Shown here in pieces: positions 9,231 to 17,815 of a DNA stretch of 50,152 bases (the first letter of the stretch is position 1; each line of letters starts with the position of its first letter). Below the pieces are notes generated by a model. That model saw nothing but the letters and a program-made list of their open reading frames with translations, did no database searches and had not been told where the DNA came from. The stretch comes from Spirochaetota bacterium (GTDB lineage Bacteria; Spirochaetota; JAAYUW01; JAOAHJ01), in contig JAOAHJ010000028.1 of NCBI GenBank assembly GCA_026415295.1, forward strand, positions 66,964 through 117,115. Reading direction: 5' to 3'. The translations under genes and the position numbers were made by a program.

Positions 9231-10415
9231 TTAGATATTTTCAATTAATATTGCAGTAGCTTGTCCACCACCTATACATAAAGAAGCTATACCATATCTA
9301 GAATTTCTTTTTTTCATTTCATAAATTAATGTTGTTGTAATTCTGGCACCTGAGGCTCCAATAGGATGTCCTAAAGCTATTGCCCCACCATTAACATTTA
9401 CTTTTTCAATTGGAATATCTGGTAATTCTCTAAAAATTGAGATTGATTGTGCTGCAAATGCTTCATTTAATTCCCATAAATCAATATCTAAAACATTTAA
9501 CTTTGATTTTTGTAATAATTTTCTTATTGCAAAAGCAGGTGCTACTCCCATTATTTCTGGTTCAATAGCTGCAGTGGAATAGTTAGCTATTCTTACAAGT
9601 GGTTTCAAATTATATTTTTTACAAGCTTCTTCTGAAGCAATAATTAAATATGAAGCTCCATCATTAATACCAGACGAATTTCCTGCAGTAATTGTTCCAT
9701 CTTTTTTAAAAACAGGTTTTAAAGAAGCAAGTTTCTCTAAACTTGTTCTTCTTGGATGCTCATCAATTTCAAATATTGTCTCTACTCCTTTTTTATCTAT
9801 TAGTTTATATGGAACTATTTCTTCCTTAAATTTACCAGTCTCTATAGCTTTTAATGCTTTTTCTTGTGATTCAAAAGCAAATTTATCCTGTTCCTCTCTT
9901 GTTATTTTATATTTTTCAACAAGATTTTCTGCAGTTATTCCCATATGATAATTATTAAAAACATCAGTTAATCCATCATAAACCATGTGATCTATAACCT
10001 CTGAATTTCCAAGTCTATATCCATATCTTGCATTTTTAAGTATATAAGGAGCCATATCCATATTTTCAGTTCCACCCGCAACAACAACTTCATTATCTCC
10101 AGCTATAATTGATTGACATGCAAGAATAATAGATTTCATTCCTGAACCACAAACTTTATTAACAGTAAAACTTGGAATTGAAATTGGAAGCTCGGCTTTT
10201 ATACTAACCTGTCTTGCAATATTCATACCTAAACCAGCTTGTAAAACTGTTCCACTTATTAATTCATCAATGTTTTCAGGTTTTATTCCTGCTTGATCTA
10301 TACAAGATTTAACAACAGTTGCTCCAAAATCAGCAGGATGAATATCTTTGAAAAAACCACCAAAAGTTCCTATAGCAGTTCTTTTTGCAGCAACGATATA
10401 TATATTTTTCATCAT
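9231..10415 (-). CDS. atoB: acetyl-CoA acetyltransferase (thiolase)
   Basis: This 394-residue biosynthetic-type thiolase condenses or cleaves acetoacetyl-CoA. The nucleophile is Cys89 (NKVCGSGMKS), His350 lies in GGAIALGHPIGASG, and the second catalytic Cys380 in CIGGGQ. NEAF at 317-320 completes the active site. It is the last gene of a cluster with both CoA-transferase subunits, starting 10 bases after the subunit B stop. The products together interconvert acetoacetate, acetoacetyl-CoA and acetyl-CoA, which fits either ketoacid degradation or the first step towards butyrate or acetone-type products. Two adjacent ATGs exist; AGGAG lies seven bases before the first. Confidence 0.95.
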   Translation of the reverse strand: MMKNIYIVAAKRTAIGTFGGFFKDIHPADFGATVVKSCIDQAGIKPENIDELISGTVLQAGLGMNIARQVSIKAELPISIPSFTVNKVCGSGMKSIILACQSIIAGDNEVVVAGGTENMDMAPYILKNARYGYRLGNSEVIDHMVYDGLTDVFNNYHMGITAENLVEKYKITREEQDKFAFESQEKALKAIETGKFKEEIVPYKLIDKKGVETIFEIDEHPRRTSLEKLASLKPVFKKDGTITAGNSSGINDGASYLIIASEEACKKYNLKPLVRIANYSTAAIEPEIMGVAPAFAIRKLLQKSKLNVLDIDLWELNEAFAAQSISIFRELPDIPIEKVNVNGGAIALGHPIGASGARITTTLIYEMKKRNSRYGIASLCIGGGQATAILIENI

Positions 10416-10425
10416 AAATGTCTCC

Positions 10426-11091
10426 TTAATCTATATTTATTATTTTAACATCATCAGCAACTTTTATATCAGCATTTGTGTTTTTAATAACAAAATCTAT
10501 ATCATATGGTTGAAAAACTTCTTTTAGATAGAATTTTTTATCCCTTATTTCAAAAAACCCAAGATCAGTTACAACATAATCAACTTCTTCCTTTGCAGTA
10601 AGAGGAAGCGAGCATTTTCTAACAAGCTTTGGTACTCCTTCCTTCTCCATATGAAGTGTAGCTGCTATAACTTTTTTTGCTCCAACAGTAAGATCCATAG
10701 CTCCACCCATACCAGGAACAAGCTTTCCAGGAATTTTGTAATTTGCAAGATTCCCTTCTTGGTCAACTTCTAAAACTCCAAGTACTGTGTAATCTATATG
10801 ACCACCTCTTATTATTAAAAATGAAAAGGATGAATCAAAGAAAGCTCCACCAGGTAAAATAGTAACTGGCATACCTCCAGCATTTGTAAGATCTGGATCT
10901 TCATTACCAGGTTCAGGTGCAGGTCCTAAACCTACAAAACCATTCTCAGATTGTAAAATAATCGTTATATCTTTAGGAATATAATTTGCAACTAAAGTTG
11001 GAAGTCCTATTCCTAGATTAACAACATCTCCATTCTTAAAAAATTTAGCTATTCTTTTAGCAATCCTCTCTTTATTTGGAATATAATCCAT
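10426..11091 (-). CDS. atoA: 3-oxoacid/acetoacetate CoA-transferase subunit B
   Basis: The 221-residue beta subunit carries the catalytic glutamate Glu49 in QSENG, followed by the typical GLGPAPEPG and GGAFFDSS runs. It forms a thioester intermediate while moving CoA between an acyl-CoA (acetate, butyrate or succinate) and acetoacetate. The donor cannot be chosen from sequence, so atoA, ctfB and scoB are all possible names. The ATG follows GGAGGAAAT. The subunit A gene lies immediately upstream with a 46-base gap. Confidence 0.92.
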   Translation of the reverse strand: MDYIPNKERIAKRIAKFFKNGDVVNLGIGLPTLVANYIPKDITIILQSENGFVGLGPAPEPGNEDPDLTNAGGMPVTILPGGAFFDSSFSFLIIRGGHIDYTVLGVLEVDQEGNLANYKIPGKLVPGMGGAMDLTVGAKKVIAATLHMEKEGVPKLVRKCSLPLTAKEEVDYVVTDLGFFEIRDKKFYLKEVFQPYDIDFVIKNTNADIKVADDVKIINID

Positions 11092-11137
11092 ATTTCCTCC
11101 AAAAGAAAAACTTTAAATTTTCTTTTTTATTTTATTA

Positions 11138-11812
11138 TTATTTATTTAAAACAAGATAGTCTACAAAAATGGATGGAGTTATAACATCCTCAGGATCAAT
11201 TTGACCAATTTCAACTATTTCATCAACCTCAGCTATAACTACTTTAGCAGCTGTGGCCATTACAGGATTAAAATTTCTTGCTGATTTCGAATATACAAGA
11301 TTACCTGCCCTATCAGCTCTTTTTGCCTTAATCAAAGCAAAATCGGCATAAAGTGGTAATTCAAGCAAATACTTTTTCCCTTCTATTTCAATAATTTTTT
11401 TACCATTTTCAACTTCAGTACCAATTCCAGTTGGAGTTAAAATTCCACCAAGTCCAGCTCCTGCAGCTCTAATTCTTTCTGCAAGTGTCCCTTGTGGTAC
11501 AAGTATAACTTCGGTTTCCCCTTCATTCATTTGTCTCCCAGTTTCTCTGTTAGTCCCAATGTGAGAAGTAATAATTTTTTTAAATTTTTTCTTTAATACA
11601 ATTTTAGCTACTCCTTTTATTATATTCTTTTCTGGATTATATATTCCTGAATCATTACATATTAAAGTTAAATTTTTTAAATCAGAATTTGCTATTTCAT
11701 CAATTAATTTTAATGGAGAACCACAACCAAGAAAACCTCCAATCATCAAGGAATCACCATCTTTTATCATTGAGACCACTTCTTGCGGATTAATTATTTT
11801 TTTTTCAATCAT
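11138..11812 (-). CDS. atoD: 3-oxoacid/acetoacetate CoA-transferase subunit A
   Basis: The 224-residue alpha subunit has the GGFLGCGSP loop near residues 27-35, SHIGTNRETGRQ, the glycine-rich AAGAGLGGILTPTGIGT and ARNFNPVMATAA, all family hallmarks. It contributes the CoA-binding half of the heteromeric enzyme whose catalytic glutamate is on subunit B. The start ATG is preceded by GGAGGACTTA. The upstream neighbour, a ketopantoate-reductase-like gene, ends 41 bases before it, so all four genes from 13185 down to 9231 could be one transcript. Confidence 0.92.
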   Translation of the reverse strand: MIEKKIINPQEVVSMIKDGDSLMIGGFLGCGSPLKLIDEIANSDLKNLTLICNDSGIYNPEKNIIKGVAKIVLKKKFKKIITSHIGTNRETGRQMNEGETEVILVPQGTLAERIRAAGAGLGGILTPTGIGTEVENGKKIIEIEGKKYLLELPLYADFALIKAKRADRAGNLVYSKSARNFNPVMATAAKVVIAEVDEIVEIGQIDPEDVITPSIFVDYLVLNK

Positions 11813-11853
11813 TAAGTCCTCCGAAATTTTTAATCAAAGTTAATATAAAATTT

Positions 11854-13185
11854 TTAAAATTTTTTACAATATAAAATTGTATCAATTAATAAAGTTAATT
11901 TTTTTTCAAAAGTTTCATTATTTCTTTCAGTCTTTTCATATAAACCAGTAATTTTTTCATAGAATATTTTATCTATTTCACTTTTTAACAAGTTTAAAAA
12001 ATTCTTGTTAAATTTTTTTATTTTTATGTTATAGCATTTGTCAATAAAAAAAGAAACTATAAAACTAAATTCATTTATAAGATTAAATTCTAATTCATCA
12101 ATCCCAACTTCCTTTTTAACATCACATAAAGTTTTATATAGTGAATTATAACCTTTTGGTAAAGATTCTAAAAAAAATTTTTTTAAATTTTTATAATTCG
12201 TTAATTTAATAATATTTTTTATCAAAATAAAAAAATTTTTTCTATTAGAGCCCAAAATAGATAACTTTATAAAATCTGTAATTGCTAAAAAAAGTATTCT
12301 TAAATAAAATTTAAAAAAGATAAAAATACTTTTTTTTTCATAAGTTATATAAATAAAATCAATAATATCTATAGGATCTAAATAATTAAATCTTACAATT
12401 TTTATTTTATTTTTTTTTATTATTAAAATTAAAAATTCTAAAACATTCTTCAATAAAATAGCCACTTTTCTATTTTTAATCGCTTCATAAAAAGTTAAAT
12501 TAAGATAAGTAAAAATACCATTTGTAAAATTAATAATAAGTTTATTTATTATAAAATAAGAAATATTATTTGTAAACCTTACTTTTATAATAGATTCAAA
12601 AATTAACTTATTTTTGTTTTTTGTTTTTTTTATTTTTTGAAATAATTCTTTTAATATATTATTTTTTTCTAAAATTAATTCACCTTTTGAAGTTTGAATA
12701 ATTTTATTATCTATCTTAGAAACATTATATAAAACTATTCCTCTTAAAATATTAATCTTAATTATTTTATAATTTTTTTCTATATATTTTTCCCAACCAT
12801 AGCCATTTTGAATAAACAAAATATTTAATTCTATTTTTTCACCAGGTTCAATAATATTAGATTGTATTATTTTATCCTCAATTTTTTTTAAAAATTCATT
12901 AAATTTTAAGATACCTACAATTTTAAAAGAAGCTACAATAAGATCAGGAATAAAAAAATTTTTATCTAAATTAAACTTTTTGACTTCAATATTAAAACTT
13001 AAATTTGAGTTTTCATTTAATAATTCACCTCTAATATTATATTCAATAAACCCTTTTTTTAAAAACTCTTTTTCCGAATTAAAATCACCTGTTAAATAAA
13101 CATCTACATCATTATTATCTAATAAAAAACTTATTGAACTTCCAATTAAACCACAACCATATATTAAAACTTTTTTTTTAATCAT
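11854..13185 (-). CDS. ketopantoate reductase-like protein (PanE/ApbA fold), enlarged and divergent
   Basis: The 443-residue protein opens with YGCGLIGSSISFLL (residues 9-22), an NADP-type Rossmann turn, and continues with LTGDFNSEKEFLKKGF, the pattern where PanE proteins read the 2'-phosphate pocket. The Asn-Gly of IQNGYG (near 126) matches the conserved NG motif. SLPKGYNSLYKTL in the C-terminal third resembles the PanE substrate region. Usual PanE proteins have 290-320 residues; this one carries about 120 extra, very Lys/Ile/Asn-rich. The catalytic Lys of true PanE could not be assigned. It may be a different 2-oxo or 3-oxo acid reductase, and its place before the CoA-transferase genes is suggestive only. 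Confidence 0.55.
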   Translation of the reverse strand: MIKKKVLIYGCGLIGSSISFLLDNNDVDVYLTGDFNSEKEFLKKGFIEYNIRGELLNENSNLSFNIEVKKFNLDKNFFIPDLIVASFKIVGILKFNEFLKKIEDKIIQSNIIEPGEKIELNILFIQNGYGWEKYIEKNYKIIKINILRGIVLYNVSKIDNKIIQTSKGELILEKNNILKELFQKIKKTKNKNKLIFESIIKVRFTNNISYFIINKLIINFTNGIFTYLNLTFYEAIKNRKVAILLKNVLEFLILIIKKNKIKIVRFNYLDPIDIIDFIYITYEKKSIFIFFKFYLRILFLAITDFIKLSILGSNRKNFFILIKNIIKLTNYKNLKKFFLESLPKGYNSLYKTLCDVKKEVGIDELEFNLINEFSFIVSFFIDKCYNIKIKKFNKNFLNLLKSEIDKIFYEKITGLYEKTERNNETFEKKLTLLIDTILYCKKF

Positions 13186-13479
13186 CTATTTTTATCTTAC
13201 TTTGTTATTCTTTTTTATCTTTTTTTATTTAATTATTCATAAATTTACAAGATATATATGTAATAAAATACCTCAGAAAATTTATTAAAAAAATAGAAGC
13301 ATTAATTCATTATAATATTATAATTGAAAATAAAATTAATTATAATATTTTAAATACATAAACTAATTTAAGATAAAAATAATGCTTAATAAAACTTAAC
13401 TAACATTAAAGAAACATTAAAATATTTAATAAATATTTTTTGTAAGACATACAGAAATAAATTAAAAGGTACCATTTTA

Positions 13480-14442
13480 ATGAATATAATATTAAATACA
13501 ATTTTATCAATTTTAATACCAATTTTTTTCGGTTTTCTTATTAAAAATTTAAAAGTTTTTCAAGATGGTGATTCTCTAATAATAAGAAAATTTGTTATAA
13601 GATGCACTGTTCCATTTATAATATTTAAAAACCTTTACTCTGCAGATATCTCAGAATTCAGCCAGCTATTACCTTGTTTTTCTGGATTTTTATTAATTAC
13701 TATTTTTTATTTTGTACTAGTTTACATTTTATATGATATTCTTAAAATTAGCAAACCAGAAAAGAACTCATTCTCTTTTTCTACAATGTACGGAAACTAT
13801 GGTTATATGGGATGGGGGGTTGTTAATAGTTTTTATGGAGAAAAAGGGTTAAATAGATCTATTTTTTTTACTATATTTTTTTGGCCAATTTTTTTAATAA
13901 CAGGTTTTTTATTCATTTTTTTAAAAAATCACAAAGGAATTTCAAAGAAAGTTTTTTTTAAAACTACTTTAATAAATGCTTCAATACCAATAATTTCAGC
14001 TATACTAGGAATTCTTTTTAATTTTTTTAATATCATACTTCCACAATTTATTCTTAATTTTATATCGAGCTTTTCAAGTTTAACTATTCCATTAATTCTC
14101 TTTACAATTGGACTTGAGTTAAATTTGAAGTTAAATTTTTCTGATACCAGATTAATATTTTTAAGTTTAATAATTAGACTATTACTATCACAAATATTTG
14201 GATTAATTACTATAATTATATTAAAAATTTTTATTAAAAATATTGATACAATAACAATAAAAGTAATTTTAATTGAAACGGTTATGCCCACTGCAACAAT
14301 GACTCCTTTTTTTTCAGAATACACAGAATCTAATAGATCTTTAATTTCATCAATCATTACTTTTTCAACTTTAATAAGTTTAGTAACTATTCCTATTTGG
14401 TATGTACTAATTGAAAAATTTTTAATAAATCTATTAAAATAA
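13480..14442 (+). CDS. AEC (auxin efflux carrier) family transporter
   Basis: The 320-residue membrane protein has about ten hydrophobic segments in two halves separated near residue 155. The opening LNTILSILIPIFFGFLIKN and the mid-protein YGNYGYMGWGVV resemble the crossed-helix region of malonate/auxin-type carriers, and LTIPLILFTIGLEL and ETVMPTATMTPFFSEY fall in the second repeat, as in this family. Bacterial members export or import carboxylates such as malonate or malate; the substrate here is unknown. ATG 13480 has AAAGG about ten bases upstream. nadC follows after 155 bases, apparently as a separate unit. The DNA before it (13186-13479) is AT-rich and shows nothing recognisable. Confidence 0.82.
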   Translation: MNIILNTILSILIPIFFGFLIKNLKVFQDGDSLIIRKFVIRCTVPFIIFKNLYSADISEFSQLLPCFSGFLLITIFYFVLVYILYDILKISKPEKNSFSFSTMYGNYGYMGWGVVNSFYGEKGLNRSIFFTIFFWPIFLITGFLFIFLKNHKGISKKVFFKTTLINASIPIISAILGILFNFFNIILPQFILNFISSFSSLTIPLILFTIGLELNLKLNFSDTRLIFLSLIIRLLLSQIFGLITIIILKIFIKNIDTITIKVILIETVMPTATMTPFFSEYTESNRSLISSIITFSTLISLVTIPIWYVLIEKFLINLLK

Positions 14443-14597
14443 AATATTTTAATATTTATGAAATATTAATAAAATAAAAAAATTGAAAAAATTATATTTA
14501 AAATTTATTTTTAATAAAGAACAGAAATTAATTCCAAATTAAAAAGAATAAGAAAATAATAATTAATTAATAGAAAAATCGGTAAGATATTTAAGAT

Positions 14598-15581
14598 ATG
14601 AATGAAATATTAATTAAAAAATTTATAGAAGAAGCAATTTCTGAAGATATTGGTTTTATAGATCATTCTACATTTCCATTATTTAGAGATAAACTATTAA
14701 AAGCAGAAATAAAAGTAAAATCTGAAAGTGGAATACTTTGCGGAATAGAATTACTAAAAAATATATTTTTGACTCTTAATTCTTTATCAAACAATCTTCA
14801 AAGCAAAAAAAATTTTAAAGAATTAAATATAATTAATTATAAGGAAGATGGAGATCTAATAAAAAAAGGAGATATAGTTTTAACTATCGAAGGAAATGCA
14901 GAAGTTATACTAAAAGGTGAAAGAGTTTCCCTAAATTTATTATCATATTTATCAGGTATATCTACAAAAGCTTTTCGCATAAAGAGATTATGGGAAAAAA
15001 AAATAGATGAAATAGAAAATAGAAAATATAACTCTCAAATTAATAATGATATTAAAACAAAATTTGATAAAGTAATAACTATTATTAAAAATATAAAAAT
15101 AACTGATACTAGAAAAATTTTACCTTTATATAGACAATTTGTAAAATATGCAGTAAGGGTGGGTGGATTATTTAATCATAGATTTAATCTATCAGATGGA
15201 ATAATGTTAAAAGAAAATCATATAAAAGCAGCAGGTTCTATAAAAAAAGCTTTAAGTATCTTAAGAGAAAATTCACCTCTTTTAACAAAAATAGAATGTG
15301 AAGTAGAAAACTTTGAAGAATTTTTAGAAGCTTATGAAGGAAAAGCTGATGTTATAATGCTTGATGAATTTGATATAAAAGAATATAAAAAAGTTTCAGA
15401 ATTCTTAAAACAAAATGAAAAAAATTTTTTACTCGAAGTATCAGGGAACATTAACGAAGAAAAAATTTCAAATCTCATAGACATAATAATTGAAACAGAA
15501 ATTCCAATAGATATTATCTCAATAGGAACAAGCTTAACATTAAATGTCGAAGTTATAGATTTTTCAATGAAATATTCTTAA
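14598..15581 (+). CDS. nadC: nicotinate-nucleotide pyrophosphorylase (carboxylating)
   Basis: The enzyme converts quinolinate and PRPP to nicotinate mononucleotide in de novo NAD synthesis. ERVSLNLLSYLSGIST (108-123) matches the conserved ERTALN...LSGIAT segment, TRKILPLYR (171-179) the PRPP/quinolinate Arg-Lys motif usually written TRKTTPGLR, and KYAVRVGGLFNHRFNLSDGIMLKENH (split over 183-208) the rest of the site. At 327 residues it is about 45 longer than usual, mainly through an insertion around 132-165. The related ModD protein was considered, but the NHR...KENH set favours NadC. No nadA or nadB lies nearby. The Shine-Dalgarno is weak (GGTAAG about ten bases away). Confidence 0.85.
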   Translation: MNEILIKKFIEEAISEDIGFIDHSTFPLFRDKLLKAEIKVKSESGILCGIELLKNIFLTLNSLSNNLQSKKNFKELNIINYKEDGDLIKKGDIVLTIEGNAEVILKGERVSLNLLSYLSGISTKAFRIKRLWEKKIDEIENRKYNSQINNDIKTKFDKVITIIKNIKITDTRKILPLYRQFVKYAVRVGGLFNHRFNLSDGIMLKENHIKAAGSIKKALSILRENSPLLTKIECEVENFEEFLEAYEGKADVIMLDEFDIKEYKKVSEFLKQNEKNFLLEVSGNINEEKISNLIDIIIETEIPIDIISIGTSLTLNVEVIDFSMKYS

Positions 15582-15728
15582 GAATTAAATAAATTTTTTT
15601 TAATTTTAAAATTTAATTTAAGCATTAATTTAATTAAATTTTTTAAATTATAAATATTTTTTATAATTAAATTCATTTGTGCTTTTTTATTATTATCATT
15701 TCTTTTAATATACAAGTAATATTTAATC

Positions 15729-16682
15729 TTATTTATTAAAAAAATTTAAATCTTTTAACCTTAATTTTCTTTCTTTCAAATAATTTTTTATACCATCCAA
15801 TATTTCAATTGAAGCTATTGGATTAACAAAATTAATACTGCCAGTTGCTATAGCATCTGCTCCAGCAATTAAAAATTCAATAGCATCTTTATAATTACAT
15901 ATACCACCCATTGAAATTATAGGAAGTTTAGTGATCTGTCTTGCCTCATAAGTCATAAATAGAGCAATAGGCTTTATTGCAGGTCCAGATAAACCAGCAA
16001 CTATATTGTTAAAAATTGGCTTTCTTTTTTGAATATCAATAGCCATTCCCCTCAATGTATTAATAAGGCTAATTATATTTGTACCTGCTTCTTCAGCTGC
16101 TTGAACATATTCTTTTATGTCTGAAACATTCGGTGATAATTTTGTAATTAAAGGTTTTTTGGTAACTTTAGCTATTTCTTTAACAAGATCATAAACAGTT
16201 TCAGGTTTTTTTGAAAAGGAAATTCCACCTTCTTTCACATTTGGACATGAAACATTTATTTCGTAATAATCAAATAGGTTTGATTCATTACATTTTTCAA
16301 CAATTTTTAAAAAATCTTCAACCTGTTTACCATTTATATTAATAATAACTTTTGTCCCTTTCTCCTTTAGCTTATTAAAATATGTTTCATATTTATAAAT
16401 GGTTTCATCTATTCCAATATTTGCAAGACCAATTGAATTCAACATTCCTGAAGAGGTTTCATATACTCTTGGAGGAATATTTCCTGGATTTGGATTTAAT
16501 GTAGTTCCCTTTATTGTTATAGCACCTAATAAAGAAACATCAAAAAAATCTTCAAACTCTTCTCCATAGCCAAAAGTACCAGATGCTGTTAAAACAGGAT
16601 TTTTTAGCTCAAGAACTCCATTTTGAACTTTTAAATCAATTTCAAATTCTTCTTCTTTCGAATGTTTCTCTAAGCTATTCAT
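15729..16682 (-). CDS. pyrD: dihydroorotate dehydrogenase B, catalytic subunit
   Basis: The 317-residue FMN enzyme oxidises dihydroorotate to orotate. The active-site base is Cys146 in INVSCPNVKEGG, the mark of the class 1 (cytosolic) forms. TASGTFGYGEEF (32-43) and SMGGICNYKDAIEFLIAGADAIATGS near the C-terminus bind FMN. Together with the adjacent pyrK it makes the class 1B heterotetramer that passes electrons to NAD+, which suits an anaerobe. The ATG has AAAGGAA upstream. It is the last gene of the pyrC-pyrK-pyrD run, 141 bases after pyrK. Confidence 0.95.
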   Translation of the reverse strand: MNSLEKHSKEEEFEIDLKVQNGVLELKNPVLTASGTFGYGEEFEDFFDVSLLGAITIKGTTLNPNPGNIPPRVYETSSGMLNSIGLANIGIDETIYKYETYFNKLKEKGTKVIININGKQVEDFLKIVEKCNESNLFDYYEINVSCPNVKEGGISFSKKPETVYDLVKEIAKVTKKPLITKLSPNVSDIKEYVQAAEEAGTNIISLINTLRGMAIDIQKRKPIFNNIVAGLSGPAIKPIALFMTYEARQITKLPIISMGGICNYKDAIEFLIAGADAIATGSINFVNPIASIEILDGIKNYLKERKLRLKDLNFFNK

Positions 16683-16823
16683 AATTCCTTTCTATTTTGC
16701 AAATTAAATATTTTTTTATACAAATAATTTTATATACAAACAAATTTTTACATAATTTTAATAATTTATATATCAATTTTTTTTAAAAATTATAATTATT
16801 GAAATTTAATAAAAATTAATAAT

Positions 16824-17741
16824 TTAAATTTTTATATCATTCCACAAAAACACTGGTCCATCATAGCACACATATTTATAGTTTCCATCAGAACACATTA
16901 CAGCACAACCAAGACATGCTTTAAATCCACAGCCCATAAATGATTCTAATGATAACTCAGCATAAAAGTTTTTATCTAAATTCCATTTAACGAAACTTTT
17001 AAGCATAGGGTCAGGACCACAAACATAAAATCTTATTGTCCCGTAGTTTTCTAATTGATTAATAAAATTAATTTTTTCTTCAATTAATTGTAAAACATTT
17101 CCTTTAAAAAAAGAGAATTTTTTAATTATTTTATCTATATTTAAATTTTCAACTTTATAATAATCTCTATCTTTTATTATAGGTTCATCAACAGAAAAAA
17201 AATTATTATCAAAAAGCTTACTATAATATTTAGGATCTATAAAATTTTCAAAATCTCTACTTCCATAAAAAAGGACATTATAATTGCTTTTTGAATTTTG
17301 ATTTTTAAAATAATTAGCAAGATAAACAACAGAAGCAATCCCAATCCCACCAGCAACAAAAATATTTATTTTTTTACTAATTTTATCTTTAGTTAAATTA
17401 TCAAAATCATTTTTTAAACTATAATTTCCCTCAGAACTTAAATTAAATCCTCTTCCCAATGGTCCTATAAAATCAACTTCTTCATATTTTCTTTTTTCAG
17501 AAAGAATTTTTGTTCCTTTTCCTTTAACTTGATATAAAAGAAATATCTTATCTTCTTTAATATTAAAAATAGAAAATGGTCTTCTTAAAAATGGATCTGA
17601 AGAATATTCATCTATAAGCAAATTAATGAATTGACCAGGATCAATAAGAAAATCAGTTGGTTTTTCTAAGACTAAAAGATAAATATTTTTATTTAGTCTT
17701 ATATTTTCTAAAATTTTTGCTTTATATTGTTTTTTTTTCAT
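16824..17741 (-). CDS. pyrK: dihydroorotate dehydrogenase B, electron-transfer subunit
   Basis: This 305-residue FAD and [2Fe-2S] protein links PyrD to NAD+. The N-terminal flavin domain contains DPFLRRPFSIF, and VAGGIGIASVVYLA provides the nucleotide-binding loop. The C-terminal cysteines Cys271, Cys276, Cys279 and Cys292 have the spacing of the iron-sulphur site (MGCGxxxCxGC...VCYDGPVF). An additional Cys283 is present. The protein is some 40 residues longer than common PyrK proteins, mostly in a Lys/Asn-rich middle part (about 105-130 and 160-220). It lies between pyrC (74 bases) and pyrD. Confidence 0.93.
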   Translation of the reverse strand: MKKKQYKAKILENIRLNKNIYLLVLEKPTDFLIDPGQFINLLIDEYSSDPFLRRPFSIFNIKEDKIFLLYQVKGKGTKILSEKRKYEEVDFIGPLGRGFNLSSEGNYSLKNDFDNLTKDKISKKINIFVAGGIGIASVVYLANYFKNQNSKSNYNVLFYGSRDFENFIDPKYYSKLFDNNFFSVDEPIIKDRDYYKVENLNIDKIIKKFSFFKGNVLQLIEEKINFINQLENYGTIRFYVCGPDPMLKSFVKWNLDKNFYAELSLESFMGCGFKACLGCAVMCSDGNYKYVCYDGPVFLWNDIKI

Positions 17742-17815
17742 TTAATTAGTTAAAAATTTAACTATTTTAATCTTTTTATAAAAATTCTAAAATTATTTAT
17801 TTAAAATTTATACAA

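Noticed and set aside
13310-13323. TTATAATATTATAA palindrome before the AEC gene
   Set aside because: All A/T, short, and no position relative to a promoter that would give it meaning.
13929-14357. 142-codon minus-strand frame inside the AEC permease gene
   Set aside because: It is the antisense of conserved transmembrane coding sequence and resembles no protein.
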